Part shown: piece by piece, positions 32,799 to 41,784 of the stretch
Layout of the letters: each line of letters opens with the position of its first letter
Numbering within the stretch: the stretch's first letter is position 1
Assembly (NCBI RefSeq): GCF_000331735.1
Contig: NC_020126.1
Location: forward strand, 2,728,001 to 2,792,000
Direction: 5' to 3'
From: Myxococcus stipitatus DSM 14675
GTDB taxonomy: Bacteria; Myxococcota; Myxococcia; Myxococcales; Myxococcaceae
Length of the DNA stretch: 64,000 bases
Made by a program: the position numbers and the translations under genes
The notes under the pieces: generated by a model
Database searches by the model: none
The model's input: the letters and a program-made list of their open reading frames with translations, nothing else
Told to the model about the DNA's origin: nothing

Positions 32799-35219
32799 TC
32801 AGGTGCTCCGCAGCGCGATGGCCGGGTCCACCCGAGAGGCTCGCAGCGCGGGTATCAGGCACGCCACCGCGCCCGTGCCGCCGAGCAGCAGCACCACCCC
32901 CACGAGGGTCACCGGGTCCGCGGGCTCCACGCCGAACAGCCACCCCTTCATCAGCGTCGACAGCCCGAACGCCCCCACCGTCCCCATCGCGAGCCCGGCG
33001 AGCACCAGGACCATGCCCTCGCGCAGCACCAGCGCGAGCACACTCGAAGGCTCGGCGCCGAGCGCCAGCCGGATGCCCAGCTCCCGCACCCGCTGGCTCA
33101 CGGAGAAGGCCACCACGCCCGACAGGCCCGTGCACGTCAGCACCAGCGCGAGCACCGCGACGAAGCCGAGCAGGAGCGTCACCAGCCGAGGCGCGGCGAG
33201 TGACTCCTGGCGCAGGCTCGACAGGGGCCGCACGTCCGTGACGGGCTGCTCGGAGTCCAGCTCATGCACCCGCTCTCGCACGTGGGACGCGAGCGCCATC
33301 GGGACGCCCTCGGTGCGCACGAGCATCCGGACGTCGCGGAGGGGCTGCAACGCGAAGGGGAGATACACCTCGCGCGGTGGCTCCTCTCCGAGCCCGCGCT
33401 CGCGCACGTCCCCCACCACGCCCACCACCGTCGCCCAGCTCTTCCCATCATCGAACGAGATGCGCCGCCCCACGGGCTCCTCGCGAGCGAGGTACGCACG
33501 CACGAAGGCCTGGTTCACCACCACCACGGGCGCCGTCCCCGGACCGTCCCCGGGCTCGAAGAGACGGCCCTTCACCAGGGGCACGCCGAGCGCACGGAAG
33601 TAGCCCACCGTCGCGCTGCGCAGGTCCGTCTTGGGGCGCACCTGGCCGGGGAGGACCTCCTGGCCTTCGACCTTGAGCGTGCTCGTCCACGGACTCTTGC
33701 CCCCGAGGGGCAGGTCATTGGCGAGCCCGACCGCGGACACCCCCGGCAGTCCCTCCAGCCGAGGCACCAGCTGCTCGGCGAATGCACGGACCTTCTCGTC
33801 CTCGCGATACCGGTCCCACCCGAGGTCCACGCGCGCGGTGAGCACGTTCTCCGGGTCGAACCCCGGGTCCACGCGGTGGAGCCGCGCCATGCTGCGCAAC
33901 ATCAGCCCCGCGCCCACCAGCAGCACACACGAGAGCGCCACCTGCGCGACGATGAAGAAGCCCCGCAGCCGCGGACTCACCCGTGCCGCTCCCTGCCCGC
34001 GCCCCGAGCCGAACACCGTGCGCGACGGAAGCGCGGGCAGCAGCGAGAGCACCAGCCCCGTGCCGAGCGACAGGCCCAGGTTGATGAGGAGCATGGGGAC
34101 TCCCACGCTCACCTCCACCGCGCGCGACGTGTAGCGGGCCACGAAGGAGACGAGCAGCCCCATCCCCAGGGCCGCGACCCCGAGCCCCAGCAGCCCTCCC
34201 AGCATCGAGAGCAGCAGGTGCTCCGTCAGCAACTGCCTCACCAGTCGCCCGCGCCCCGCGCCCACCGCGGCCCGGACCGCGAGCTCGTGCTCACGACGCG
34301 CCAGCCGCGCCAGGGTGAGGTTGGCGACGTTGGCGCACACGACGAGCAACAGGAAGACGGCCGTGGCGAACAGGAGCAGCAGCGTCGGGCGGGCCCGCGC
34401 CACGAGCCTGTCCTGGAGGCGCGACGCGGTGGCGGAGAACCCCTCGGTGGCGGGGTAGTCCTGGGGGTGGGCCTGATGGAGGCTGGAGGCCACCAGCGCC
34501 AGTTCGGCGCGGGCCTCCTCCATCGACACGCCGGGAGCAAGCCGGCCGAGGACGGTGAGCCCTCGGCTGGTGCGGGTGTGCGTCCAGTCCTCCGCCGAGC
34601 GGAACGGACAGGCGGAGACGGGCATGTAGACGTCGTTCTCCGCCGGATACTGAGGCACGGGGGGCAGCACGCCGATGACGGTGTGCGTGCGCCCGTTCAT
34701 CGTGAAGGTCTTCCCGACGATGTCGGGGTCCGCGCCATACGCGCCCCGCCAGTACGCATGGCTGAGAATCAACACCGGCGCGGCGCCGGGCTTCTCCTCC
34801 TCGGGGAGGAACGTGCGTCCGAGCAGCGGGCGGACCCCCAGCGTGTCGAAGAAGCCGGAGGACACCACGGCCGTCTGGACGCGCCGCGGCTCGCCATGCC
34901 CCACGATGTTGAAGGGCATGGAGTGGTACTCGACCAGCCCCTGGATGCGCGTGAGCCGCGCCCGGTAGTCCTCGAGCTCGGGCGGAGAGAAGCCCGCGTT
35001 CTCCAGCTCCACCCGCGCCACGGGCTGCTCCAGATGTATCAGCCGCTCACCGTCCGCATAGGGAAGCGGCCGCAGCAACACCCCATGGATGACGCTGAAG
35101 ATGGCGGTGTTCGCGCCGATGCCGAGCGCCAGCGTCAACAGGATGGCCACCGTGAAGCCCGGGCTGCGGACGAGGATGCGCGCGCCGTAGCGGAGGTCCT
35201 GCCAGAGAGTCTCGACCAT
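32799..35219 (-). CDS. ADOP-family (MacB/FtsX-like) ABC permease
   Basis: 806 residues from ATG 35219, with GGAGGAAGG upstream. The start L-R-Y-G-A-R-I-L-V-R-S-P-G-F then L-T-L-A-L-G-I-G-A-N-T-A-I-F-S-V is diagnostic of acidobacterial duplicated orphan permeases. The plan is TM1, a periplasmic MacB_PCD domain (about 45-250), three TMs, a linker TM, a second periplasmic domain (about 475-660) and a final FtsX triplet. No ATPase gene is adjacent, as usual for orphan members. It is probably involved in peptide or lipid efflux or envelope stress by mechanotransmission; the substrate is unknown. Confidence 0.92.
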   Translation of the reverse strand: MVETLWQDLRYGARILVRSPGFTVAILLTLALGIGANTAIFSVIHGVLLRPLPYADGERLIHLEQPVARVELENAGFSPPELEDYRARLTRIQGLVEYHSMPFNIVGHGEPRRVQTAVVSSGFFDTLGVRPLLGRTFLPEEEKPGAAPVLILSHAYWRGAYGADPDIVGKTFTMNGRTHTVIGVLPPVPQYPAENDVYMPVSACPFRSAEDWTHTRTSRGLTVLGRLAPGVSMEEARAELALVASSLHQAHPQDYPATEGFSATASRLQDRLVARARPTLLLLFATAVFLLLVVCANVANLTLARLARREHELAVRAAVGAGRGRLVRQLLTEHLLLSMLGGLLGLGVAALGMGLLVSFVARYTSRAVEVSVGVPMLLINLGLSLGTGLVLSLLPALPSRTVFGSGRGQGAARVSPRLRGFFIVAQVALSCVLLVGAGLMLRSMARLHRVDPGFDPENVLTARVDLGWDRYREDEKVRAFAEQLVPRLEGLPGVSAVGLANDLPLGGKSPWTSTLKVEGQEVLPGQVRPKTDLRSATVGYFRALGVPLVKGRLFEPGDGPGTAPVVVVNQAFVRAYLAREEPVGRRISFDDGKSWATVVGVVGDVRERGLGEEPPREVYLPFALQPLRDVRMLVRTEGVPMALASHVRERVHELDSEQPVTDVRPLSSLRQESLAAPRLVTLLLGFVAVLALVLTCTGLSGVVAFSVSQRVRELGIRLALGAEPSSVLALVLREGMVLVLAGLAMGTVGAFGLSTLMKGWLFGVEPADPVTLVGVVLLLGGTGAVACLIPALRASRVDPAIALRST

Positions 35220-35388
35220 CACCTTCCTCCAAGGAGGACAGGGATAGGTGGGGGCTCGGAGCACGACAAGGACGTTGTCCCGACGATTCCGGCCACGGTG
35301 CTTCACTCTGCGGCCGAGCGGCAGGAAACGCTTCTGCTCGAACGACGGATGAGGGACGCTCCCGCGTCACCCGCGAACGGAGCACGTG

Positions 35389-35745
35389 ATGGCGTACATG
35401 CTGTTGGTCATGGAGGATGGGAAGCGGAAGCGGAGCCGGACGCCGGAGGAAGGGCGTCGTGAGATGGAGCGGATGGGGGGCTTCGTGGAGGACCTCAAGG
35501 CCCGTGGAATCTGGAAGGGGAGCGACTCGCTCCGGTCCATCACCGAAGGAGTGCGAGTCCAGGTCCGAGGCGGCCAGAGCACCTTCGTCGATGGCCCGTT
35601 CGCCGAGTCCAAGGAGATTGTCGGCGGCTACGTGGCCTTCGACTGCGCGACCCGGGAAGAGGCGCTCGCGATTGCACGCCAGTGTCCCGCGGCCGAGTGG
35701 TCGACGGTCGAGCTGCGTGAAATCGGCGTCTGCTACGAGGACTGA
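35389..35745 (+). CDS. YCII-domain (DGPF) protein
   Basis: 118 residues; GGAG 6 bases before ATG 35389. M-A-Y-M-L-L-V at the start, the V-D-G-P-F-A-E-S-K-E motif near 63-72 and G-G-Y-V-A-F-D after it are the YCII/DGPF signature. This is a ferredoxin-like dimer family of unproven activity, often beside ECF sigma factors; none is seen here. It is divergent from the ADOP permease gene. Confidence 0.9.
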   Translation: MAYMLLVMEDGKRKRSRTPEEGRREMERMGGFVEDLKARGIWKGSDSLRSITEGVRVQVRGGQSTFVDGPFAESKEIVGGYVAFDCATREEALAIARQCPAAEWSTVELREIGVCYED

Positions 35746-35761
35746 CGCGGGTCCTCGTGCC

Positions 35762-36340
35762 TCACCACTGGCGGAGCACGGCGGCCTTGGGCCCCGCCAC
35801 CAGGCTTGCCGCCGGCACGTCGTCGGCGACGACCGCTCCGGCCGCGATGACCGCGTCGCGGCCGATGCGGACTCCCGGGAGGAGGGTCGCACCCGCGCCA
35901 ATCCACACGTTCTCCTCCACCTCGATGGGGGCGCCCGTGAGGTACAGGCGCCGCTCGCCCGGGTCGACGGGGTGGCTCATCGTGATGAACGTGGCCTTCG
36001 GGCCCACCATCACCCCCGCGCCCAGCCGGATGCCGGCGTAGTCGAGGAACGTGCAGCCCTGATTGATGAACACCCGCTCGGCGAGCTCCAGCCGGAGGCC
36101 GTGGTCCGTGTAGAAGGGGGGATAGATTGTCACCCGCTTCGGGAGGGGCTGGCCGAAGAGCTGCTCGAACAGCGCCGCCTTCCCCGCCTCATCCTCGAAG
36201 GGCAGGACGTTGAGGCGCGACGTCAGCTCGGTGGCGCGCAGCACCCGCTGGCTCATGGCCCGGAACTCGGCGCTGAACTCCCGCTCTCCGCGCGCGAGGG
36301 ACTCCGGGTCGTGGATGCGCATGAGCGGCTTCAGGGGCAT
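35762..36340 (-). CDS. Maltose/galactoside O-acetyltransferase-like enzyme
   Basis: 192 residues; ATG 36322 is an alternative start. N-terminal helices precede a left-handed beta-helix of hexapeptides with the F-I-T-M-S-H-P catalytic His (about 118) and V-W-I-G-A-G-A-T-L-L-P-G-V-R-I-G-R-D-A-V-I-A-A-G-A-V-V-style repeats, written here only as the pattern. It transfers acetyl from acetyl-CoA to a sugar or related acceptor. It follows the condensation-domain gene by 89 bases on the same strand, so it may tailor the same product. Confidence 0.88.
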   Translation of the reverse strand: MPLKPLMRIHDPESLARGEREFSAEFRAMSQRVLRATELTSRLNVLPFEDEAGKAALFEQLFGQPLPKRVTIYPPFYTDHGLRLELAERVFINQGCTFLDYAGIRLGAGVMVGPKATFITMSHPVDPGERRLYLTGAPIEVEENVWIGAGATLLPGVRIGRDAVIAAGAVVADDVPAASLVAGPKAAVLRQW

Positions 36341-36429
36341 CCGCGGAGCCTGACGCCGCCCTTCATCCACGTCCAGCGAGGAAACAGCCCGCCAGGTGCC
36401 GTCTCCTCGCCGGGCGTTGGTGCCCGTCG

Positions 36430-37875
36430 CTAGAGGGGCGCCGCCCGCTGGCCGTTCTCCTGGGGGGCCGTGCCCGTGCGAGCCGCGCCCAGGATGAGGC
36501 CATCGAGGATGGAGGAGATGGCGGCGCGATACCGCGTCATGGCGTCCACGCTCTGGGGCACGTCGCAGAAGATGGAGTGCAGGAAGAGCCCCTCCGAGTT
36601 GCGGAGGAACCACATGTTGCCCGTGTTGGAGTGCGAGGACTCCGGGATGGTCTTCGGCTGCCACGTGTCGAACTGGGCGGCGCCGGGCATCTTCCGGTAG
36701 TCGAGGAACGAGAAGAAGTTGACCGGGTACGGCCAGCTGCGCAGGTGGAAGTGCTGCGGCGCCAGCAGCTCCCAGACCTTCACGAAGGGCACGTCGACGT
36801 TGCGGATGAGCTCCTTGAAGCCCGACTGCACGCCCTCGACGACCTCGGGGAACCCCATGTGGTCGGCGATGGGGAAGGTGATGGCCAGCGTGTTGACGAA
36901 CCATCCGAAGGACTGCCGCCACCGAGGGTCCTGCCGCTCGCTGATGGGAAGGAACCCGCGATACGTCTGGCTGCCGGAGATGTCTCGGAGCGCCATGCCG
37001 ACGACCGCGAGCAGGCCCAGGAACAGCTTGGTGCCGCGCTCCCGGCAGATGCGCTCGAAGGTGAGGGCCGCCGTGTCGTCGAGCAGCCGCACGGTGTGGT
37101 TCAGCGCGGGATACATCCGGCCGGATTCGATGCCCAGGTCGAGCGGGACGCGCGGGAACAGGTCGCCCGCGCCCGCGATGAAGTTCCGCCAGTACTCCAG
37201 GTCGGGACTCGTCGCGGTGAGCAAGGAATACCGGCGGCGCTGCTCGTCGCCGAAGTCGAGATAGCTTCCGGCCACCTCGAGCACCGGCCGCTGGCCCGCC
37301 GCGAGGGCGGCGTAGTCCCGCTCCACCTCCTCGACGGCAATCACCAGCGAGAGCCCGTCACACAGGATGTGGTCGAACCCCATGTAGACCGTGGCCTGGG
37401 TCTCCTCGGCCACCACGCCCAGCACGAACAGGGGCCAGGACAGCGTGTCGATGTCCCGGTTGAACGTCGTCCGCACGTGCGCGGTGACGGCCTCGCTCGT
37501 CGCGAGCGGGCCCACGTCGGTGTGCACGAGGCGGACCTCCGTCGGCGTCATCACGTCGCAGCGCAGGTCCCCGGCGATGAGCTGCTCGAACCCACAGCGC
37601 AGCACCTCGTGCCGCTTGACGAACAGGAGGAGCGCGGCCTCCAGGGCCTCCAGGTCGAGCGGACCGGGAATCCTGAAGGACAGGCCAATCCAATAGTTCT
37701 CGGCGGCATGCTCCTGCCGCGCCATCACCGCCGCCGAGAAGTGCTTCTCCTGGTTGTAGGACGCGGGCTTGTCGCTGAGGGGCGCGACAGCGAGGGTGTT
37801 CCTCGGCGGGCCGAGTCGCCATTCGTGAACATGTCCGGCGTTGAATCCCGCATGGGTGAGGGGGACCTGGTGCAT
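36430..37875 (-). CDS. Stand-alone condensation-domain enzyme
   Basis: 481 residues, AGAGG upstream of the ATG. It covers a single NRPS-type condensation/PapA-like acyltransferase domain: E-N-Y-W-I-G-L-S-F near 45, R-H-E-V-L-R-C-G-F near 75, and D168-H169-I-L-C-D173-G174 as the active-site motif. The first His of canonical HHxxxDG is Asp here, but the catalytic second His and the Asp-Gly are kept. No adenylation or carrier domain is fused or nearby. It probably esterifies or amidates a carrier-bound or free acyl group. The acetyltransferase follows on the same strand. Confidence 0.85.
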   Translation of the reverse strand: MHQVPLTHAGFNAGHVHEWRLGPPRNTLAVAPLSDKPASYNQEKHFSAAVMARQEHAAENYWIGLSFRIPGPLDLEALEAALLLFVKRHEVLRCGFEQLIAGDLRCDVMTPTEVRLVHTDVGPLATSEAVTAHVRTTFNRDIDTLSWPLFVLGVVAEETQATVYMGFDHILCDGLSLVIAVEEVERDYAALAAGQRPVLEVAGSYLDFGDEQRRRYSLLTATSPDLEYWRNFIAGAGDLFPRVPLDLGIESGRMYPALNHTVRLLDDTAALTFERICRERGTKLFLGLLAVVGMALRDISGSQTYRGFLPISERQDPRWRQSFGWFVNTLAITFPIADHMGFPEVVEGVQSGFKELIRNVDVPFVKVWELLAPQHFHLRSWPYPVNFFSFLDYRKMPGAAQFDTWQPKTIPESSHSNTGNMWFLRNSEGLFLHSIFCDVPQSVDAMTRYRAAISSILDGLILGAARTGTAPQENGQRAAPL

Positions 37876-38215
37876 GAATCGAATCCTCTTTGGGGTGGTC
37901 GTTGCGCGTGTTCGGCGAGCCGGGAGCGGGACCTGGCGTGTCCCTCTCCCAGTTCGCTTGCCTCTGGCTCAGGGGCGACAGACCCGGACTGGCGTCTACG
38001 GAACACCGAGGAGCGGTGCATCCCCGGCAGGCGATGACCGTGCCTCGGGAGCGACACGCTGATGGTGGGAGTGGTCGAGGGAGAACAGGGGCTCTGTCAT
38101 CTCTCGTGGCGCCGGCCCGGCCCCGTGAAGCGATGGCATGGGTACAAGCTTGGGAACCATGCCGCAGAAGCTGTGGTCGGCCTTGAACCTGGACAACTCA
38201 CATTCTGGCGGATGT

Positions 38216-38231
38216 CAGGTGCAAGGAATTG
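38216..38231. repeat. 16-bp direct repeat, left copy
   Basis: CAGGTGCAAGGAATTG, identical to 41623-41638. The two copies bracket the RCC1 gene. An 11-base core (GCAAGGAATTG) also occurs at 10160-10170 upstream of the metalloprotease gene. Confidence 0.8.
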
Positions 38232-38265
38232 GCTGTGACGCCGGAGCGAACACACGAACTGTCAC

Positions 38266-38311
38266 ATCCTTCATGCGGACGCCGCGGCCCGGACGTACCC
38301 GCATGAAGGAT
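38266..38311 (-). terminator. Strong hairpin after the RCC1 gene
   Basis: ATCCTTCATGCGG (38266-38278) pairs perfectly with CCGCATGAAGGAT (38299-38311). It begins 13 bases beyond the RCC1 stop on the minus strand. The lack of a T-run makes terminator function probable rather than certain. Confidence 0.55.
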
Positions 38312-38324
38312 GCTCGCGCACACC

Positions 38325-41300
38325 TCACCAGACTTGATTCGGCGCCAACCTGATGAGGGTGTCTCCGGCTCCCAGTTGACCGGCCTCGTTGTCGCCAAAG
38401 CCTCTCATCGTTCCATCCGCGGAGACGACGAGGGCATGCGCCCTGGCGGCCAGGAGGAGCGTGACGCTGTTCAACCCCGCCACCTGCGTGGGCGTCGCGC
38501 GCGGGGTCGCCGTGCCGCTGCCGAGCTGCCCCCGGTCGTTGATGCCCCACGACCAGACGGTGCCGTCCGCCTTCACCGCGAGCGAGTACTCGAACCCGGC
38601 GCTGACGGCCTTGACGCTCGAGAGGCTGGGCGCCTGCGTGGGCACGTGCCGGGTCGTCGTCGTGCCGTCCCCCAGCTGACCGTTGGAGTTGTACCCCCAG
38701 GCCCAGACCGTTCCGTCCGGCTTCAGCGCCAGCGAGTGCTGATGCGTCGCGGACAGGCTCACCACGCCGGAGAGGCTCGGCACCAGCGTGGGCGCCAGCC
38801 GGGTGGTGGTGGTGCCGATGCCCAACTGGCCATGGGCGTTGTATCCCCAGGCCCAGAGGGTGCCATCCGCTTTCCGGGCCAGTCCGTGATACGTGCCCGA
38901 CGCCATGGACAGGACGACGGTGAGCCCCTGCGCCTGGGTGGGCGCCACGCGCTGGGTCGTGGTGCCATCCCCGAGCTGTCCGTAGATGTTCTCGCCCCAG
39001 CCCCACACCGTTCCGTCTGCCTTCAGCGCCAGCGAGTGTGCATAGCCCGCGGCCACGGCGACCACGCCCGTGAGGCCGGGGACCTGGGTGGGCACCAGCC
39101 GTCGGGTGGTGGTGCCATCGCCCAGTTGTCCCTTGGCGTTGTTTCCCCACGTCCAGACCGTCCCGTCCATCTTCACCACCACCACGTGGCCTTCGCCCGC
39201 GGCCAGGCCCTCCACGTCGGTGAGGCCGGACACCTGCGCGGGGCTCCGCGTGGCGAGGGTCGTCCCATCCCCCAGCTGGCCGTAGGTGTTGTCACCCCAG
39301 GCCCAGACCGTGCCATCCGACTTCCGGGCCGCGGTGAACCGGTCTCCGGCGGCCAGTCCTCGGGCCCCCACGAGTCGGGAGAGGGTCGGCGCGTAGTGCC
39401 AGCGCGCGGAGCCGTCGCCCAGTTGGCCCTTGTCATTGCTCCCCCAGGCCCAGGCGGTGCCGTCCGTCCTCAGCGCCACCGAGTGGAACTCGCCCGCCGC
39501 CAGGAACGAGACGCCGGTGAAGCCCGCGACTTGCGTGGGCGTGGTCCGGGAGGTGGTGGTGCCATCGCCCAACTGGCCCCGGTAGTTGTATCCCCACGTC
39601 CAGACGGAGCCGTCCGTCTTGATGGCCAGGGAGTGGTAGATGCCCGCCCCCAGGGACACGCCCCCCGAGAACCCGGGCACCTGCGTGGGCACCTGCTGGG
39701 TGGTGGTGTTGCCATTGCCCAGCTGTCCATGGAGGTTGTATCCCCAGGCCCAGACGGTGCCGTCTGTCTTCAGCGCGAGTGAGTGATACAGGCCCGCGGT
39801 GATGGCGACGACGCCGGTGAGGTTGGGCGTCTGGGAGGGAACAGGCCGGATGGTGGTGGTTCCGCCCCCGAGCTGGCCTTCGTAGTTGGACCCCCACGCC
39901 CACACCGTGCCGTCCACCTTCACGACCAGCGAGTGGTAGAGCCCCGCGGCGACGGACACGACCCCCGTGACGCCTGGGACCTGGGTGGGGATGGGCCGGT
40001 CGACGGTGGTGCCGTCGCCCAGCTGGCCCGTGTTGTTGTCACCCCAGGTCCAGAGGGTGCCGTCGGCCTTCACCGCCAACGCATGCCCTGGGCCCGCGGC
40101 GATGGACACGACACCCGTGAGGCCGGGAACCTGCGTGGGATTGGACCGGTCGGTGGTCGACCCGTTTCCCAGCTGACCGTTGGCATTGTCACCCCAGGCC
40201 CAGACGGTGCCGTCGGCCTTCAGCGCCAGCGAGGAGTGATGTCCCGCCGCCACGGCCACCATGTTCGTGAGGCCGGGGACCTGGGTGGGCAGCAAGCGCT
40301 GCGCGGTGGTGCCATCCCCTAGCTGCCCCTTGGCGTTGTCACCCCAGGCCCAGACCGTTCCGTCCGGCTTCGACGCGAGGCCGTGGTATCGCCCCGCGGC
40401 CACGCTGGTCCGCTCCACCAGGGCATGGCTGCGCTTGGGCACCGCGCTGTAGGAGCTGGAGCCTTCGCCCAGCTGGCCTTCGACGTTGTGGCCCCAGGTC
40501 CACACCTCGCCGTTGGCCATCACGGCCACGGAGTGCTGTCCGCTTCCAGCCGCCACGGCCACCACGCCGCTCAAGCCCATCACCTGCACAGGGACCAGCC
40601 GCTGCTCCTGCGTCCCATCGCCCAGTTGGCCGCGCTGGTTGGAGCCCCAGGTCCAGACCGTTCCATCCGACTTCAGCACGAGCGAGTGGAGCTCCGCCCC
40701 CAGCACGCCGTCCACGCCGGCCAGCCCCGACACCTGCTGCGGCGCCGAGCGGGACGTCGTGGTTCCATCACCCAGCTGGCCGTACGTGTTCGCGCCCCAC
40801 ACCCAGGTGGTGCCATCCGCCTGGCGGACGAGGGAGTGATTGCTGCCCGCGGACAGCCCCGTCGCGTTCGTGAGTCCCGGGACCAGCGCGGGGAGCATCC
40901 GGTAACCCGCGGTGGTGTCTCCCAGCTGGCCGTTGGAGTTGCTGCCCCACGCCCACACCCGGCCCGTGCCGTCGAGCGCGAGGGAGTGCGCATTGCCCGC
41001 GGCAATCGCCTTGATGGTGGGCAGGCCCTGCACCTGCACCGGCATCAGTCGCTGCGTCGTGGTGCCATCGCCCAGCCGGCCCGCGCCATTGCTGCCCCAG
41101 GCCCAGACAGTGCCGTCTGTCTTCAGCGCCAGCGAGTGTGAGAAGCCCGCGGCGACCCGCACCACCTCGCCAAGTCCCGGCACCTGCACGGGCGCCTGGC
41201 GGCCGGTGGTCGTCCCGTCGCCCAGCTGGCCGAAGTTGTTGCCGCCCCAGGTCCACACCGTGCCGTCTGACTTCATCGCGAGGGAGTGCAGGTCACCCGC

Positions 41301-41612
41301 GCCCACGGCGCTGATGTTCCACAAGCCCCAGGCCCGGACGGGAACACGCTGGTCCTGGAGGCTGCCATTGCCCAGCTGGCCATAGGCGTTGTCGCCCCAT
41401 GCCCAGACAGTTCCATCCGAGCGCACCGCGAGCGTGTGGTGACGGCCCGCGGCCACGAGGCCCAGCCGACTGGCGGTCTCGGCGGCTTTCGCCGTGGCCA
41501 GCTCATCGGGTGATGACGGGCCTCCGTCCTGACAGCCCGAAACCGCCAGCAACATGAACAACAACCCGACAGCCTTCGACGCGATACGCGTGTGCCCACG
41601 ATGTTTCTGCAT
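38325..41612 (-). CDS. RCC1-repeat lipoprotein (21 repeats)
   Basis: 1095 residues from ATG 41612, which has GGAGGGGGG upstream; the open frame to 41759 lacks this. A-V-S-G-C near residue 27 is a lipobox. The rest is 21 repeats of about 50 residues, each with D-G-T-V-W-[AT]-W-G-x-N then G-Q-L-G-D-G and V-x-A-G-x-x-H-S-L-A-L-K. RCC1 repeats form seven-bladed propellers, so 21 repeats would build three complete propellers. It probably works as a surface interaction or adhesion protein. High internal similarity suggests expansion by duplication. It is flanked by 16-bp direct repeats. Confidence 0.93.
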   Translation of the reverse strand: MQKHRGHTRIASKAVGLLFMLLAVSGCQDGGPSSPDELATAKAAETASRLGLVAAGRHHTLAVRSDGTVWAWGDNAYGQLGNGSLQDQRVPVRAWGLWNISAVGAGDLHSLAMKSDGTVWTWGGNNFGQLGDGTTTGRQAPVQVPGLGEVVRVAAGFSHSLALKTDGTVWAWGSNGAGRLGDGTTTQRLMPVQVQGLPTIKAIAAGNAHSLALDGTGRVWAWGSNSNGQLGDTTAGYRMLPALVPGLTNATGLSAGSNHSLVRQADGTTWVWGANTYGQLGDGTTTSRSAPQQVSGLAGVDGVLGAELHSLVLKSDGTVWTWGSNQRGQLGDGTQEQRLVPVQVMGLSGVVAVAAGSGQHSVAVMANGEVWTWGHNVEGQLGEGSSSYSAVPKRSHALVERTSVAAGRYHGLASKPDGTVWAWGDNAKGQLGDGTTAQRLLPTQVPGLTNMVAVAAGHHSSLALKADGTVWAWGDNANGQLGNGSTTDRSNPTQVPGLTGVVSIAAGPGHALAVKADGTLWTWGDNNTGQLGDGTTVDRPIPTQVPGVTGVVSVAAGLYHSLVVKVDGTVWAWGSNYEGQLGGGTTTIRPVPSQTPNLTGVVAITAGLYHSLALKTDGTVWAWGYNLHGQLGNGNTTTQQVPTQVPGFSGGVSLGAGIYHSLAIKTDGSVWTWGYNYRGQLGDGTTTSRTTPTQVAGFTGVSFLAAGEFHSVALRTDGTAWAWGSNDKGQLGDGSARWHYAPTLSRLVGARGLAAGDRFTAARKSDGTVWAWGDNTYGQLGDGTTLATRSPAQVSGLTDVEGLAAGEGHVVVVKMDGTVWTWGNNAKGQLGDGTTTRRLVPTQVPGLTGVVAVAAGYAHSLALKADGTVWGWGENIYGQLGDGTTTQRVAPTQAQGLTVVLSMASGTYHGLARKADGTLWAWGYNAHGQLGIGTTTTRLAPTLVPSLSGVVSLSATHQHSLALKPDGTVWAWGYNSNGQLGDGTTTTRHVPTQAPSLSSVKAVSAGFEYSLAVKADGTVWSWGINDRGQLGSGTATPRATPTQVAGLNSVTLLLAARAHALVVSADGTMRGFGDNEAGQLGAGDTLIRLAPNQVW

Positions 41613-41622
41613 GGCCCCCCTC

Positions 41623-41638
41623 CAGGTGCAAGGAATTG
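41623..41638. repeat. 16-bp direct repeat, right copy
   Basis: CAGGTGCAAGGAATTG, 11 bases upstream of the RCC1 start codon on its coding strand (as CAATTCCTTGCACCTG) and overlapping the Shine-Dalgarno flank. GTGAC follows in both copies after 2-3 bases. Confidence 0.8.
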
Positions 41639-41649
41639 TCGTGACAGCG

Positions 41650-41670
41650 GCGTCCCTTGTATTGGGACGC
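41650..41670. terminator. Hairpin between lipoprotein gene and RCC1 gene
   Basis: GCGTCCC and GGGACGC flank a 7-base A/T-rich loop. It lies 115 bases past the stop of the lipoprotein gene at 41785 and upstream of the RCC1 gene, so it can insulate the two minus-strand genes. Confidence 0.4.
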
Positions 41671-41784
41671 ACGCACAGTATCAGTGAGCCAAGGGACGTC
41701 AAAAGCTCACGCTGGAGGCCCCGGCGGACGAGCCTGGGCTCGTTCGCGCGGGGTGTCACGATGCGGGGCCGCCGCGGTGGGGTG

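Larger units (their letters stand above)
37876..38324. other. Intergenic region with repeat and hairpin
   Basis: No gene is supported. It contains the left 16-bp direct repeat (38216-38231) that recurs on the far side of the RCC1 gene, and a 13-bp-stem hairpin at 38266-38311. The promoter of the condensation-domain gene must lie at its left end. Confidence 0.5.

Noticed and set aside
31757-33241. 494-codon plus-strand frame across the AraC-type gene and permease end
   Set aside because: It spans two clear minus-strand genes and has no recognisable domain.
36430-37875. NRPS biosynthetic cluster
   Set aside because: Only one condensation domain is present, with no adenylation, carrier or thioesterase domain in the window.
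41623-41638. Sigma-54 promoter in the CAATTCCTTGCACCTG element
   Set aside because: The GG-N10-GC spacing of -24/-12 promoters is not met in any of the three copies.
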